37,893 nt of DNA from Clostridia bacterium (GTDB taxonomy: Bacteria; Bacillota; Clostridia; Oscillospirales; SIG627). Positions 21,564 to 29,811 of this stretch are shown here, in pieces. Position 1 is the first letter of the stretch, and each line of letters starts with the position of its first letter. The notes under the pieces were generated by a model that saw only the letters and a program-made list of their open reading frames with translations, did no database searches and was not told the origin of the DNA. The translations under genes were made by a program, and so were the position numbers. The stretch covers positions 1 to 37,893 of the forward strand of contig JAFQMA010000013.1 in the NCBI GenBank assembly GCA_017414535.1, given 5' to 3'.

Positions 21564-23204
21564 CTAATAGGGCAAGCGCACCTCTTCCCTGGCGGCAGAG
21601 CGACCTGCGGCGCGGGGAAGGGCCAGAAGAAGCATCACCAGAAGGGTACAGCGAAGATCCGGTGAAACGGGCTGAAGAGCGGAAAGCACGAAGGCAAGCA
21701 CGGCGCCCAGTGCGCCCAGCACAGCGGGATGAACCCCCGCTTCGGTGCTTTCGCCGGCAAAGCGGTAGCATTCAAACAAAAACATGACCAGAACCAATAC
21801 GGACAGGACCAGACAAGGCCAGCCCAAAGCAGAGGGCAACGAGATCGCCGCACCGCCGTCTACTGCCAGCAGCTCCTTCACACCGAAGAAGGACAGTAGC
21901 CTCTGAGAGGCCTGATAGGGCAAAAGCTGCAGGACGGAGATCAGTCCCAACCCCAGCATCACAAGAGTCAAAAGAGCACGGCGGTAGGAGAACAGACACC
22001 ACAGCGCAACACCCGCCAGTGCACAAAGCCAAACAGCACCGTTTCGAACGAACACCAGCGCCGCTACGGAAAACAGTAAGGCAAAGAAAGCAAAAATCTT
22101 GCCCGAGGCGCCGCGCACCGTGCCGCCAAAGCCCATGATCAAGGGCAGAAGCATGGCAAAGAGCGTTCCGTCGGAGAGGGTACCCTCCACGAAAAGCACA
22201 CGGGACAGCTCGGGATAGAGCACCTCGGCACGGGGGAAGAATTCTTCACACAGCTCCCCTGCCAAAAACAGGCCCGCCCAAAGGAAGGCCCCCAGTGTCA
22301 GAGCGCGAAACAGACGCTTCACGGTGGCCGTGCTCCGCAATAGGCCGGAGGCGGAAAAATACAGGGCAAAGAGGCAAACGCCCTCCCACACCCGTCCGGC
22401 AAAGATCACGAACAAAAGCGTTAAGAGCAGAATAGGGTCGGTGCGGGAAAACACGAGACTCCGCTTTCCCACGGCGCATTTGAAAAAGTAGGAAAGCAGG
22501 GTCCACAGGATCCCTACGAAAAGCCAGCCCTTCGGCAAAACGAACAGAAGGATCCCGCACAGCACCAGACCGGACTCGGGGGAAAAGAGAATGCGGACCA
22601 GCGCCATCAGCGCCAGCGTATAAAGCAAAGCCTCCACCGGCCCCAGCCACACGGAGAGAAGCCCCTCCGCAAGCCCTGCCAGAAGCAGGGGCAGGGTAGG
22701 ATCCCGCTCCATTTCTGTTGGGATCTGCCACTTTTCTACACCGAGATACGGCTTTAAAAAGGAGGAATAGAGCCTCCCCGACAAAATAGCCTCCCCCACG
22801 GTGCCTCTCACAAAGAGACCCGCAAAGGAAATGACAAGGCAGGCGGCGCCGAATATCACGTTCTCCGCACAGCCGCCCAGGAAGGGAAAGCGAACGCCTG
22901 CAAAATAGGAAAGGATCTGCAGGATGCCGCACAGAAAGAAGGCGCCGGAAAAAGCGCGCACGCGGGTGGTAAAGATTCTCCTGACCCCGTGGCGAAGAAC
23001 GGAAAGAAGCAGACTTTCCTCAGCGGCAGAGGACAGCGCCGTTTTCACCCGAAGGAAATAGGGCTGCAAGGACGAGACTCTGCGCCCTCTCTCCTCCTCC
23101 GCCTCCGATTCGCCGGGGGCAAACTCCGTTTCGGGACGAAACGAAATCCGCTCACCGATGCGGATCAACAGACGGGAAAGGGACAGATTCCTTCCGTTTT
23201 TCAT
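21564..23204 (-). CDS. Polytopic membrane protein of unknown function (O-antigen-ligase-like topology)
   Basis: 546 residues, start supported by AAAGGAT and a three-base gap from trmD. After an N-terminal soluble stretch of about 75 residues, some twelve or more hydrophobic helices follow from about 85 to 530, with a long loop containing the segment around EEFFPRAEVLYPELSR. Size and helix layout resemble the Wzy/O-antigen ligase class, but I see no firm signature residues, so this is topology only. The two small membrane proteins encoded directly after it are likely partners. Strand-opposite frames here are shadows. Confidence 0.6.
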   Translation of the reverse strand: MKNGRNLSLSRLLIRIGERISFRPETEFAPGESEAEEERGRRVSSLQPYFLRVKTALSSAAEESLLLSVLRHGVRRIFTTRVRAFSGAFFLCGILQILSYFAGVRFPFLGGCAENVIFGAACLVISFAGLFVRGTVGEAILSGRLYSSFLKPYLGVEKWQIPTEMERDPTLPLLLAGLAEGLLSVWLGPVEALLYTLALMALVRILFSPESGLVLCGILLFVLPKGWLFVGILWTLLSYFFKCAVGKRSLVFSRTDPILLLTLLFVIFAGRVWEGVCLFALYFSASGLLRSTATVKRLFRALTLGAFLWAGLFLAGELCEEFFPRAEVLYPELSRVLFVEGTLSDGTLFAMLLPLIMGFGGTVRGASGKIFAFFALLFSVAALVFVRNGAVWLCALAGVALWCLFSYRRALLTLVMLGLGLISVLQLLPYQASQRLLSFFGVKELLAVDGGAAISLPSALGWPCLVLSVLVLVMFLFECYRFAGESTEAGVHPAVLGALGAVLAFVLSALQPVSPDLRCTLLVMLLLALPRAAGRSAAREEVRLPY

Positions 23205-23207
23205 GAG

Positions 23208-23909
23208 TTATCCTTTCTCGGATCCATCCAGAAGATCCGGTCTTTTTTCTCGGGTCAGCCGCAGGGCCTCCTCCCGACGCCAGGCATCGATATTCAAATG
23301 ATGCCCGCTGATGAGCACGTCCGGCACCTTCACCCCTCGAAATTCGTAGGGGCGAGTATATTGCGGATATTCCAAAAGTCCATCGCCGAAGCTTTCTTTT
23401 TCATGACATTCGGGATCGGCCAGCACCCCCGGCACCAAGCGGGAAATGGCGTCCACCAGAATGGTAGCGGGGATCTCTCCGCCCGTGAGCACATAATCGC
23501 CGATAGATATTTCCTCATCCACGATCTCGTCGATGGCACGCTGATCGATGCCCTCGTAATGACCGCAGAGAAGCACGATGCGCTCCTTTTCGGAAAGCTC
23601 CTTGGCACGGGCCTGATCAAAGCGCTTTCCCTTGGGGGAAAGATAGATGGTATGGGGCTTGGTCTCAGCCCCTGCGGTAATGGCGTCGAAGCAGTCGCAC
23701 ACCACGTCGGGCTTCATCAGCATGCCCTTGCCGCCGCCGTAGGGCGTATCGTCCACGCGGCGGAATTTATCCTTGGAATAATCCCGAATATTGTGGCAGA
23801 AGACCTCCACGATCCCCGCCGCACGCGCTCTGCCGATGATGCTTTCGGAAAGCACCGTGTCGCACAGCTCGGGAAACAGCGTCATAATATCAAAGCGGAT
23901 GAGAGCCAT
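23208..23909 (-). CDS. trmD: tRNA (guanine-N1-)-methyltransferase TrmD
   Basis: 233 residues, normal length. Methylates G37 of tRNAs reading codons that begin with C (Leu, Pro, Arg), preventing frameshifts. The SPOUT trefoil-knot motifs are present: YGGGKGMLM, LSPKGKRFDQ, LLCGHYEGIDQR, EISIGDYVLTGGE and the C-terminal GHHLNIDAWRREE. The ATG overlaps the rimM stop by one base. rpsP and rplS, the usual companions, are not adjacent. Confidence 0.97.
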   Translation of the reverse strand: MALIRFDIMTLFPELCDTVLSESIIGRARAAGIVEVFCHNIRDYSKDKFRRVDDTPYGGGKGMLMKPDVVCDCFDAITAGAETKPHTIYLSPKGKRFDQARAKELSEKERIVLLCGHYEGIDQRAIDEIVDEEISIGDYVLTGGEIPATILVDAISRLVPGVLADPECHEKESFGDGLLEYPQYTRPYEFRGVKVPDVLISGHHLNIDAWRREEALRLTREKRPDLLDGSEKG

Positions 23910-24415
23910 CAGTCAAAGATCCCCCGCGGTGCGCGCACCTGCACGCCCTTGTCCGCATCCATGGAAACGAGAAACTCCTTCACTGCGGGGAAATAGGCCT
24001 CCTTCCCGTCGGGGCGTCGGATGAGATACAGCTCCGAGGCGCCGCGGCTGGTGACCTCCAGGATCTTACCGTACTCCTCACCCGTTTCCGCCTCCGTCAG
24101 GGGCAGGCCGATCAGATCGGCGAAAAAGATCTTTTCTCCCTTAGGGTCAAGCTCCTCTCTGGCGGCATAGACCGTTTTTCCCTTCAGGGGCGTGGCGCCC
24201 TCCACCGTATCGATCCCCTCGAAGGATACGAGAAAAACGTCTCCCTGCACTCTTGCGGCGCGAAGGACCAGCTTTCCCGTTCCGTCCTTTTTCAAATAGA
24301 GGGCGCGAAGACCTGCCAGAGGCTTTTCCCCCTCCAGCCAGCATTCCAGTTTCACTTCACCCTTCAAGGCATGGGTGTTGCGGATCTTACCCGCCTCCAG
24401 ATAATTCTGCTTCAA
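23909..24415 (-). CDS. rimM: Ribosome maturation factor RimM
   Basis: 168 residues when started at the TTG at 24415, which has AAAGAGG six to seven bases upstream and opens directly into the conserved YLEAGKIRNTHALKGEVK. The ATG ten codons earlier would place LFRHGKRSC in front, which is not part of the family. N-terminal RimM domain to about 90, then the PRC-barrel (DLIGLPLTE, YGKILEV, ELYLIRRPDGKEAYFPAVKEFL). RimM helps assemble the 30S head with S19. First gene of the leftward run, preceded by a promoter at 24475-24504. Confidence 0.93.
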   Translation of the reverse strand: MKQNYLEAGKIRNTHALKGEVKLECWLEGEKPLAGLRALYLKKDGTGKLVLRAARVQGDVFLVSFEGIDTVEGATPLKGKTVYAAREELDPKGEKIFFADLIGLPLTEAETGEEYGKILEVTSRGASELYLIRRPDGKEAYFPAVKEFLVSMDADKGVQVRAPRGIFD

Positions 24416-24474
24416 ACAAGACCTCTTTCCGTGACGAAAAAGCACAATTTCTACATTTTAATAATTATTATCAT

Positions 24475-24504
24475 ATTATAGCACAATTCCACACGGTCGT
24501 TCAA
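24475..24504 (-). promoter_or_regulatory. Promoter of the rimM-trmD run
   Basis: On the minus strand TTGAAC and TATAAT are 18 bases apart, about 60 bases before the rimM start. Confidence 0.65.
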
Positions 24505-24584
24505 GGGGTTTTCGTTCATTTTTTCAGCCTTTGCCCTTCTTTTTAACGCAGATTAAAAAAATCATGTATTTTTTGAAAATTTGC

Positions 24585-24613
24585 TTGACAAAGCTCCCCT
24601 TCCCTGATATAAT
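24585..24613 (+). promoter_or_regulatory. Consensus promoter of rpmG-secE-nusG
   Basis: TTGACA and TATAAT, both perfect, with 17-base spacing. About 100 bases of leader follow before rpmG, including a T-run at 24633-24639. Confidence 0.9.
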
Positions 24614-24714
24614 AATTAAACCTCTCGGGGTCTTTTTTTATGGATTTTTTTCGTAAAAGGCCCTCAAAGAGGGAGAATAAACCGTTTTATACGGAAACCA
24701 TTCGGAGGAATATC

Positions 24715-24864
24715 ATGAGAGAAAGAATCACCCTTGCCTGCACCGAGTGCAAGCAGAGAAATTACGACACCATGAAGAACAAGAAGAACGATCCCGATCG
24801 TCTCGAGATGAACAAGTACTGTCCTTTCTGCCGTAAGCACACCCTGCACAAGGAAACCAAATAA
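24715..24864 (+). CDS. rpmG: 50S ribosomal protein L33
   Basis: 49 residues starting at the ATG seven bases after GGAGG; the longer frame from 24640 adds 25 non-family residues. Two CxxC pairs (CTEC and CPFC) mark the zinc-binding form of L33. [11 protein letters not shown] and [11 protein letters not shown] are typical. Placement before secE and nusG is conserved in Firmicutes. Confidence 0.95.
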   Translation: MRERITLACTECKQRNYDTMKNKKNDPDRLEMNKYCPFCRKHTLHKETK

Positions 24865-24886
24865 AGAATTTTCAAGGAGGCAAACC

Positions 24887-25159
24887 ATGGCAGAAGAAAA
24901 GAAAATCTCCGCCCAGGCTCCCGAGAAAACCCCTGAAAAGAAAGCAAAGAAGTCCTCTAAGCCCGGCCTGTTCAAGCGCATCGGTAACTTCTTCAAGGAG
25001 TACCGCAGTGAGCTGAAGAAGGTCACCTGGTATCCCCTGGCTCGCGTGATCCACGATACCGGTATCGTTGTGGTGGCTCTGGCCATCTGCGGCGTGATCA
25101 TCGGTCTTTTGGACCTTCTCTTTACCCAGATCATCCTGCTTTTGGGACAGATCGGTTAA
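24887..25159 (+). CDS. secE: Preprotein translocase subunit SecE
   Basis: 90 residues. A lysine/alanine-rich cytoplasmic N-terminus (1-35) leads into the amphipathic helix FFKEYRSELKKVTWYP, the hallmark of SecE, followed by one transmembrane helix (about 57-80). The single-helix form is normal for Gram-positive bacteria; SecE clamps SecY in the translocation channel. GGAGG stands before the start, 22 bases after rpmG. Confidence 0.95.
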   Translation: MAEEKKISAQAPEKTPEKKAKKSSKPGLFKRIGNFFKEYRSELKKVTWYPLARVIHDTGIVVVALAICGVIIGLLDLLFTQIILLLGQIG

Positions 25160-25180
25160 TTTTCTCGTAAGGAGAGTACC

Positions 25181-25711
25181 ATGCTGGAAGATAATCTGGT
25201 CCCCCACTGGTATGTGATCCATACCTATTCGGGATATGAAAACAAGGTTGCCGTCAACCTGGAAAAGATCGTTGAAAACCGCAAGGTGAGCGATCTGATC
25301 CACGCCATTAAGATTCCCATGGAAAAGGTTCCGGAATCCGAAGGCGGCGACGGCGTGGCCGAGCGCAAGATCTTCCCCAGCTACGTTCTGGTAAAAATGA
25401 TCATGAACGACGAAAGCTGGCACATCGTTCGCAATACCACCGGCGTTACGGGCTTCGTAGGCCCCGGATCCATGCCGGTCGTGCTCAGCGATGAGGAAGT
25501 GGCCGCACTCGGTGTTGAAAGCGCAGCCGAAAGCCTTCCCTTCAAGGTCGGCGACAAGGTCAGCGTTGTGGGTGGTCCTCTGGCCGCACACATTTCCTCC
25601 GCCATCGTGGAGGAGATCTCCCAGGATCTCAAGAAGGTCAAGGTGGCAGCCGATCTGCACGGCAGAACCACCAAGATCGAATTGGATTCCGCCTGGGTCA
25701 AATTATTTTAA
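25181..25711 (+). CDS. nusG: Transcription termination/antitermination factor NusG
   Basis: 176 residues. NGN domain: WYVIHTYSGYENKV opening, PSYVLVKMIMND, and NTTGVTGFVGPG. The KOW domain follows from about 125 (FKVGDKVSVVGGPLA). NusG binds RNA polymerase and couples elongation to Rho, pausing or ribosomes. The ribosome site AAGGAGAG lies 10 bases upstream. Standard secE-nusG-rplK order. Confidence 0.97.
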   Translation: MLEDNLVPHWYVIHTYSGYENKVAVNLEKIVENRKVSDLIHAIKIPMEKVPESEGGDGVAERKIFPSYVLVKMIMNDESWHIVRNTTGVTGFVGPGSMPVVLSDEEVAALGVESAAESLPFKVGDKVSVVGGPLAAHISSAIVEEISQDLKKVKVAADLHGRTTKIELDSAWVKLF

Positions 25712-25741
25712 TTTCGGTTTAACGCCCGAGAGGGCTTAAAT

Positions 25742-25759
25742 AACTGCCCAAGGGCAGTT
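25742..25759 (+). promoter_or_regulatory. Hairpin in the nusG-rplK intergenic leader
   Basis: AACTGCCC/GGGCAGTT, a perfect 8-bp stem closed by two bases, inside a 102-base gap before rplK. CCCGAGAGGG upstream offers another small stem. It may be part of the L1-binding autoregulatory leader of the rplK-rplA operon, which in many bacteria lies just here. Confidence 0.45.
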
Positions 25760-25813
25760 GTGGGAGGGGATCAAAACTTCGGTCTCCGCCATACCACGAA
25801 AGGAGTATTTATT

Positions 25814-26239
25814 ATGGCAAAGAAAATCGTAGCTTACGTTAAGCTCCAGCTTCCCGCCGCAAAGGCAATGCCCGGACCCCCTGTCGGTCCTGCGCTGGGT
25901 CAGCACGGTGTCGCCATCCCCAACTTCTGCAAGGAGTTCAATGAGCGCACCAAAAATGACATCGGTCTGATCATCCCCGTTGTCATCACCATCTATTCTG
26001 ACAGAACCTTCTCCTTTATCACCAAGACTCCCCCTGCAGCCGTACTTGTTAAGAAGGCTGTCGGCATTGAGTCCGGCTCTGCTGTTCCCAACAAGACCAA
26101 GGTAGCAAAGCTTACCCAGGAGCAGCTGCGCGCCATCGCCACCCAGAAGATGCCCGACCTGAACGCCGGTTCCATCGAGACTGCCATGAGCATGATCGCA
26201 GGTACCGCTCGCAGCATGGGCGTAACTGTGGAAGAGTAA
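25814..26239 (+). CDS. rplK: 50S ribosomal protein L11
   Basis: 141 residues from the ATG after AAAGGAG. Starts [15 protein letters not shown], contains [14 protein letters not shown] (the proline-rich switch contacted by thiostrepton-type drugs and GTPase factors) and ends in the rRNA-binding domain [11 protein letters not shown]...ARSMGV. No changes at the conserved prolines. Confidence 0.97.
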   Translation: MAKKIVAYVKLQLPAAKAMPGPPVGPALGQHGVAIPNFCKEFNERTKNDIGLIIPVVITIYSDRTFSFITKTPPAAVLVKKAVGIESGSAVPNKTKVAKLTQEQLRAIATQKMPDLNAGSIETAMSMIAGTARSMGVTVEE

Positions 26240-26256
26240 GAAAGGAGAGTGTGGAA

Positions 26257-26949
26257 ATGAAAAAAGGTAAGAAGTACAGAGAAAGCGTTGCCGCATTCGA
26301 CACCCACGAGCTCTTCGAGACCGAGGCTGCCTTCGAGAATGTTTTGGCATCTGCTAAAGCAAAATTTGACGAGACCATCGAGCTTCACGTTCGTCTGGGC
26401 GTAGACTCCCGCCACGCTGACCAGCAGGTTCGCGGCGCCGTAGTTCTCCCCAACGGTACCGGTAAGAAGGTCCGCACCCTGGTCTTCGCTAAGGGCGATA
26501 ACGTAAAGGCCGCTGAAGAGGCCGGCTCTGACTACGTTGGCGCTGAGGATCTGGTTGCTAAGATCCAGAACGAGAACTGGTTTGAATTCGACGTGGTCAT
26601 CGCCACCCCCGACATGATGGGCGTCATCGGCCGTCTCGGTAAGGTATTGGGTCCCAAGGGTCTGATGCCCAACCCCAAGGCAGGCACCGTTACCATGAAC
26701 GTGGCTAAGGCCGTTCAGGATGCCAAGGCAGGTAAGATCGAGTACCGTCTTGACAAGACCAACATCATCCACTGCCCCATCGGCAAGGCTTCCTTCGGCA
26801 AGGAAAAGCTCATGGAGAACTTCGAGGCTCTCATGGGTGCCATCATCAAGGCTAAGCCCGCCGCCGCCAAGGGTCAGTACATCAAGAGCTGCGTGGTAGC
26901 TTCTACCATGGGCCCCGGCGTTAAGGTCAACGCCGCAAAGCTTGGCTAA
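26257..26949 (+). CDS. rplA: 50S ribosomal protein L1
   Basis: 230 residues. The ATG at 26257 is seven bases from AGGAGAG; the in-frame GTG two codons earlier is too close. KKGKKYRES opening, [40 protein letters not shown] and the final TMGPGVKVN are all present. L1 forms the mobile stalk at the E site and represses its own operon. Confidence 0.97.
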   Translation: MKKGKKYRESVAAFDTHELFETEAAFENVLASAKAKFDETIELHVRLGVDSRHADQQVRGAVVLPNGTGKKVRTLVFAKGDNVKAAEEAGSDYVGAEDLVAKIQNENWFEFDVVIATPDMMGVIGRLGKVLGPKGLMPNPKAGTVTMNVAKAVQDAKAGKIEYRLDKTNIIHCPIGKASFGKEKLMENFEALMGAIIKAKPAAAKGQYIKSCVVASTMGPGVKVNAAKLG

Positions 26950-26957
26950 AAAAACTG

Positions 26958-26986
26958 TTGACAAACGCATTTGAGCGTGTTATAAT
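26958..26986 (+). promoter_or_regulatory. Consensus promoter of rplJ-rplL
   Basis: TTGACA and TATAAT, both perfect, 17 bases apart, nine bases after the rplA stop. Confidence 0.9.
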
Positions 26987-26991
26987 TCGTT

Positions 26992-27108
26992 TGTTGCCTA
27001 AGACAACAGGTGAGGGTCACCTCTGAAAGCCGCAAGGCGCCTGTCGAGGAAACGCACAACTCTTGATCTTTAAGAGGGCATTTCTTCGGCAGAAGGAATG
27101 CCCTTTTT
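26992..27108 (+). promoter_or_regulatory. Ribosomal L10 leader with attenuator
   Basis: The rplJ untranslated region carries the kink-turn style segments GGTGAGGGTCACC, GCCGCAAGGCGCC and GAGGAAACGC typical of the L10(L12)4 autoregulatory leader. It closes with a terminator: AGGGCATTTCTTC/GAAGGAATGCCCT (27075-27104) plus a T-run, 31 bases before rplJ. Excess L10-L12 complex probably favours termination here. Confidence 0.8.
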
Positions 27109-27139
27109 GTTGTCGAAAATCTTGAATGGAGGTAGAAAG

Positions 27140-27655
27140 ATGCCCAGCGCAAAGATTCTTGAAAAGAAAAAGGCAGAGTGTGCCGAGCTTACCGAGAAGA
27201 TCCAGAACTCCGTGGCAGGTGTCCTCGTCAGCTACACCGGTATTACCGTTGAGCAGGATACTCAGCTTCGTAAGGCTCTTCGTGAGGCCGGCGTAGATTA
27301 CAAGGTTTACAAGAATTCCATGATCGGAAGAGCTTGTGAAGCTTGCGGCTACGGCGACATGAAGGCTCAGCTCGAAGGCATGAACGCTCTCGCTATTTCT
27401 AAGGAAGATCCCATCGCTCCCGCAAAGATCCTGAAAGAGTACGCCGATAAGATCGCGACGTTCGAACTCAAGGCAGGCTTTATTGACGGCGGTGTGATCG
27501 ATGCCGCTGCCGTAAACGATCTGGCCAGCACTCCTTCTAAGGAAGAGATGCTCTGCAAGATCATGGGCAGCATGATGGGTCCCCTTTACGGACTCGCTTA
27601 CGTTCTTCAGGCGAAGATCGACAAGGAAGAAGCCGGCGAAGCCACCGAGGCTTAA
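27140..27655 (+). CDS. rplJ: 50S ribosomal protein L10
   Basis: 171 residues from the ATG after GGAGG; the frame open from 27098 runs through the attenuator and is not used. GVLVSYTGITVEQDTQLRK, YKVYKNSM and the helical C-terminus that binds L7/L12 dimers are present. Length is normal. Confidence 0.96.
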   Translation: MPSAKILEKKKAECAELTEKIQNSVAGVLVSYTGITVEQDTQLRKALREAGVDYKVYKNSMIGRACEACGYGDMKAQLEGMNALAISKEDPIAPAKILKEYADKIATFELKAGFIDGGVIDAAAVNDLASTPSKEEMLCKIMGSMMGPLYGLAYVLQAKIDKEEAGEATEA

Positions 27656-27712
27656 GTCCCCTTTTTCCACCACAAATTTTGAAAATTATATTTTATTCGG
27701 AGGTATATGAAA

Positions 27713-28087
27713 ATGGCTACTGAAAAGACCACCCAGATCCTGGAAGAAATCAAGTCCCTTACCATTCTTGAGATGAAAGATCTCGTTGCAGCTCTCGAGG
27801 AAGAGTTCGGCGTATCCGCCGCTCCCGTTGCTGTTGCCGCTCCCGGCGCTGCAGCTCCCGCTGCTGCTGAAGAGAAGAGCGAGTATGACGTTATGCTCGT
27901 TAGCTTCGGCGAGAAGAAGCTGGACGTTATCAAGGTCGTTCGCGAGATCACCGGTCTCGGTCTGAAGGACGCAAAGGACATGGTAGAAGGCGTTCCTTCC
28001 AAGGTGAAGGAAGCTGTTTCCAAGGCAGACGGCGACGAGATCGTCAAGAAGCTGGCCGAGGCAGGCGCTACCGCAGAGCTGAAGTAA
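27713..28087 (+). CDS. rplL: 50S ribosomal protein L7/L12
   Basis: 124 residues. The ATG at 27713 is nine bases from GGAGG; the ATG two codons earlier lies only three bases away. N-terminal dimer domain ([16 protein letters not shown]), alanine/proline hinge (about 37-52) and the C-terminal factor-binding domain [20 protein letters not shown]...[15 protein letters not shown]. Ends in a strong terminator. Confidence 0.97.
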   Translation: MATEKTTQILEEIKSLTILEMKDLVAALEEEFGVSAAPVAVAAPGAAAPAAAEEKSEYDVMLVSFGEKKLDVIKVVREITGLGLKDAKDMVEGVPSKVKEAVSKADGDEIVKKLAEAGATAELK

Positions 28088-28104
28088 TTTTAAAGTTCCA
28101 TTCA

Positions 28105-28137
28105 AAGAAGAGAAGCCAAAGCTTCTCTTCTTTTTTT
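28105..28137 (+). terminator. Terminator after rplL
   Basis: AAGAAGAGAAGC and GCTTCTCTTCTT flank a CAAA loop, followed by a T-run. Confidence 0.9.
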
Positions 28138-28188
28138 GTGCAAATCGTCAAAAACCATAAATTTCAAGGAATAGTCGCGCAATTCCTA

Positions 28189-28217
28189 TTGATTTTTTAA
28201 AAATTCTATTATATAAT
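28189..28217 (+). promoter_or_regulatory. Promoter of the SPFH gene
   Basis: TTGATT and TATAAT, 17 bases apart, in an AT-rich stretch 30 bases before the start codon. Confidence 0.75.
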
Positions 28218-28246
28218 AGTGTGAGACTATTATAAGGAGTGGTATC

Positions 28247-29203
28247 ATGACGTATTTAGTCATCGGACTGCTGGTAGTTTTCGTATGGTTGCTTTTGGCT
28301 TGCCTTCGGATCGTTCCCCAGGCAAATCAATACGTAATCGAGTTTTTGGGCAAATACCGCACCACTTGGGATGCAGGCATTCACTTTCTCATTCCCGTGC
28401 TGGAGCGTGTATCCAAAAAGATCTCCTTGAAGGAGCAGGTGCTGGACGGAGCGCCACAGCCTGTGATCACCAAGGACAACGTTACCATGCAGATCGACAC
28501 CGTGGTCTACTACAAGGTCTTTGATGCAAAGCTCAATGCCTACGGCGTGGTCAATCCCAAGTTTGCCTTGGAAACGCTCACTGCCACCACCCTGCGAAAC
28601 ATCGTAGGCGGCCTTGATCTGGATGCGACCCTCACCAGCCGTGAGTCCATCAATGCGCAAATGACCCAGTTTTTGGATGAAGCCACAGACCAGTGGGGCA
28701 TTAAGGTGACCCGCGTTGAACTTAAAAATATCATTCCTCCCCGCGAGATCCAATCGGCCATGGAAAAGCAGATGAAGGCGGAGCGCGACAAGCGTGAAGC
28801 GCTGCTCCAGGCAGAGGCTCACAAGGCCGCCGCCATAACCCGTGCCGAGGGTGACAAGGCCGCTATGATCCTTGCCGCCGAGGGTGAAAGAGATGCCCGC
28901 ATCGCTCGCGCCGAGGGTGAAGCCAAGGCCATTTTGCTGGCCAAGACCGCCGAGGCCGACGGACTGCGTGCCCTGCGCGAGGCCGATCCCACCCCTGCCG
29001 TGTTGGAGCTGAAGAAGTACGAATCTCTCACGGTGCTGGCAGACGGCGTGGCAACGAAGCTCGTGATCCCCACGGACGCCGTGCAGATGACCACAAACGC
29101 CGCCCTCTTTTCCGAGGTCACGGGATTGGGCGATACCACAAAGCCGGGTAAAAAGCCTGCGCCTGAGAAAAAGGCAGATCCCTGCTGTGAGGAGGACGCA
29201 TGA
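28247..29203 (+). CDS. SPFH/Band 7 membrane-scaffold protein
   Basis: 318 residues, start after AAGGAG. One N-terminal membrane helix (about 3-20) and then the SPFH domain: IVPQANQYVIEFLGKYRTTWDAGIHFLIP type opening (the first 20 residues of it are diagnostic), KDNVTMQIDTVVYYKV and ATTLRNIVGGLDLDATLTSR. From about 165 to 255 a long Ala/Glu-rich coiled coil (KQMKAERDKREALLQAEAHK onward) drives oligomers. The C-terminal tail is lysine/proline-rich and ends with two cysteines. Stomatin/QmcA-like proteins form membrane microdomains and modulate proteases. Its stop overlaps the first lipoprotein gene as ATGA. Confidence 0.92.
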   Translation: MTYLVIGLLVVFVWLLLACLRIVPQANQYVIEFLGKYRTTWDAGIHFLIPVLERVSKKISLKEQVLDGAPQPVITKDNVTMQIDTVVYYKVFDAKLNAYGVVNPKFALETLTATTLRNIVGGLDLDATLTSRESINAQMTQFLDEATDQWGIKVTRVELKNIIPPREIQSAMEKQMKAERDKREALLQAEAHKAAAITRAEGDKAAMILAAEGERDARIARAEGEAKAILLAKTAEADGLRALREADPTPAVLELKKYESLTVLADGVATKLVIPTDAVQMTTNAALFSEVTGLGDTTKPGKKPAPEKKADPCCEEDA

Positions 29204-29412
29204 AAAGACTACTGATCACACTTCTCACCTTGATCCTTCTTCTTTCCCTTGCAGCCTGCACGGATAAGGAGGAGCAGACGGCCACCGTACCGGAAACGGC
29301 GGGTGCTTCCTCGGCAACGCAGGAGACCGCCACCCAGCCGAAATTTGATTTTTCCTTTGAAAACCGCACCGAGGACGGTGCTATCGTCACCCCGATCCTG
29401 CCCTTTAACTGA
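29200..29412 (+). CDS. Small lipoprotein, first of three tandem relatives
   Basis: 70 residues; the ATG overlaps the SPFH stop and GGAGG precedes it. MKRLLITLLTLILLLSLAAC is a lipoprotein signal with the lipid-accepting Cys at 20. The mature 50 residues are Thr/Glu/Ala-rich and unstructured-looking, ending in IVTPILPFN. The same ending (P-x-LPF) is found in the next two proteins. No family recognised; coupling to the SPFH gene suggests a role at the same membrane site. Confidence 0.75.
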   Translation: MKRLLITLLTLILLLSLAACTDKEEQTATVPETAGASSATQETATQPKFDFSFENRTEDGAIVTPILPFN

Positions 29413-29435
29413 TAAAAAACACGAGGTATATTAGA

Positions 29436-29804
29436 ATGAAAAGACTGATTCTCCCCCTGATCCTGCTTATGATCCTCACCTGTGCCCTGCTGGTTGCCTG
29501 CGCAGAGGATGAGCCCGCTCCTACCCAGACCGCAACTCAGGAGACCGTTACCGAGGAAGAGACCACTACCACCTCCAAGCGTCCTCCTCAGGTCATCAAC
29601 CCCGGCGGCAATGATATTTCGACCACTACGACCACGGCTTCCACGCCTACCACTACCACCAAGAAGAAGATCGTGTATAAGCCCACTACCACCACCGCTC
29701 CCACCGTCTCGACCAACAAGCCCGACGACAACAATACCCCCACCGTATCGACCAAGGCAAGCGGTATCCTCGGCGAGAACGAGACCCCTCCACTCCCCTT
29801 TTAA
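29436..29804 (+). CDS. Thr-rich lipoprotein, second of three tandem relatives
   Basis: 122 residues. Signal MKRLILPLILLMILTCALLV followed by the lipobox Cys (LVAC, Cys22). The mature part is a low-complexity Thr/Pro/Lys chain with TTTT runs, the type used as a wall-spanning spacer, and ends in ETPPLPF. It starts 23 bases after the previous stop with GAGG upstream. Unknown function; the Thr runs could be O-glycosylated, which is not testable here. Confidence 0.75.
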   Translation: MKRLILPLILLMILTCALLVACAEDEPAPTQTATQETVTEEETTTTSKRPPQVINPGGNDISTTTTTASTPTTTTKKKIVYKPTTTTAPTVSTNKPDDNNTPTVSTKASGILGENETPPLPF

Positions 29805-29811
29805 GAGATAA

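Noticed and set aside
26251..26256. GTG start for L1 two codons upstream
   Set aside because: Only one base separates it from the ribosome site; the ATG at 26257 has proper spacing.
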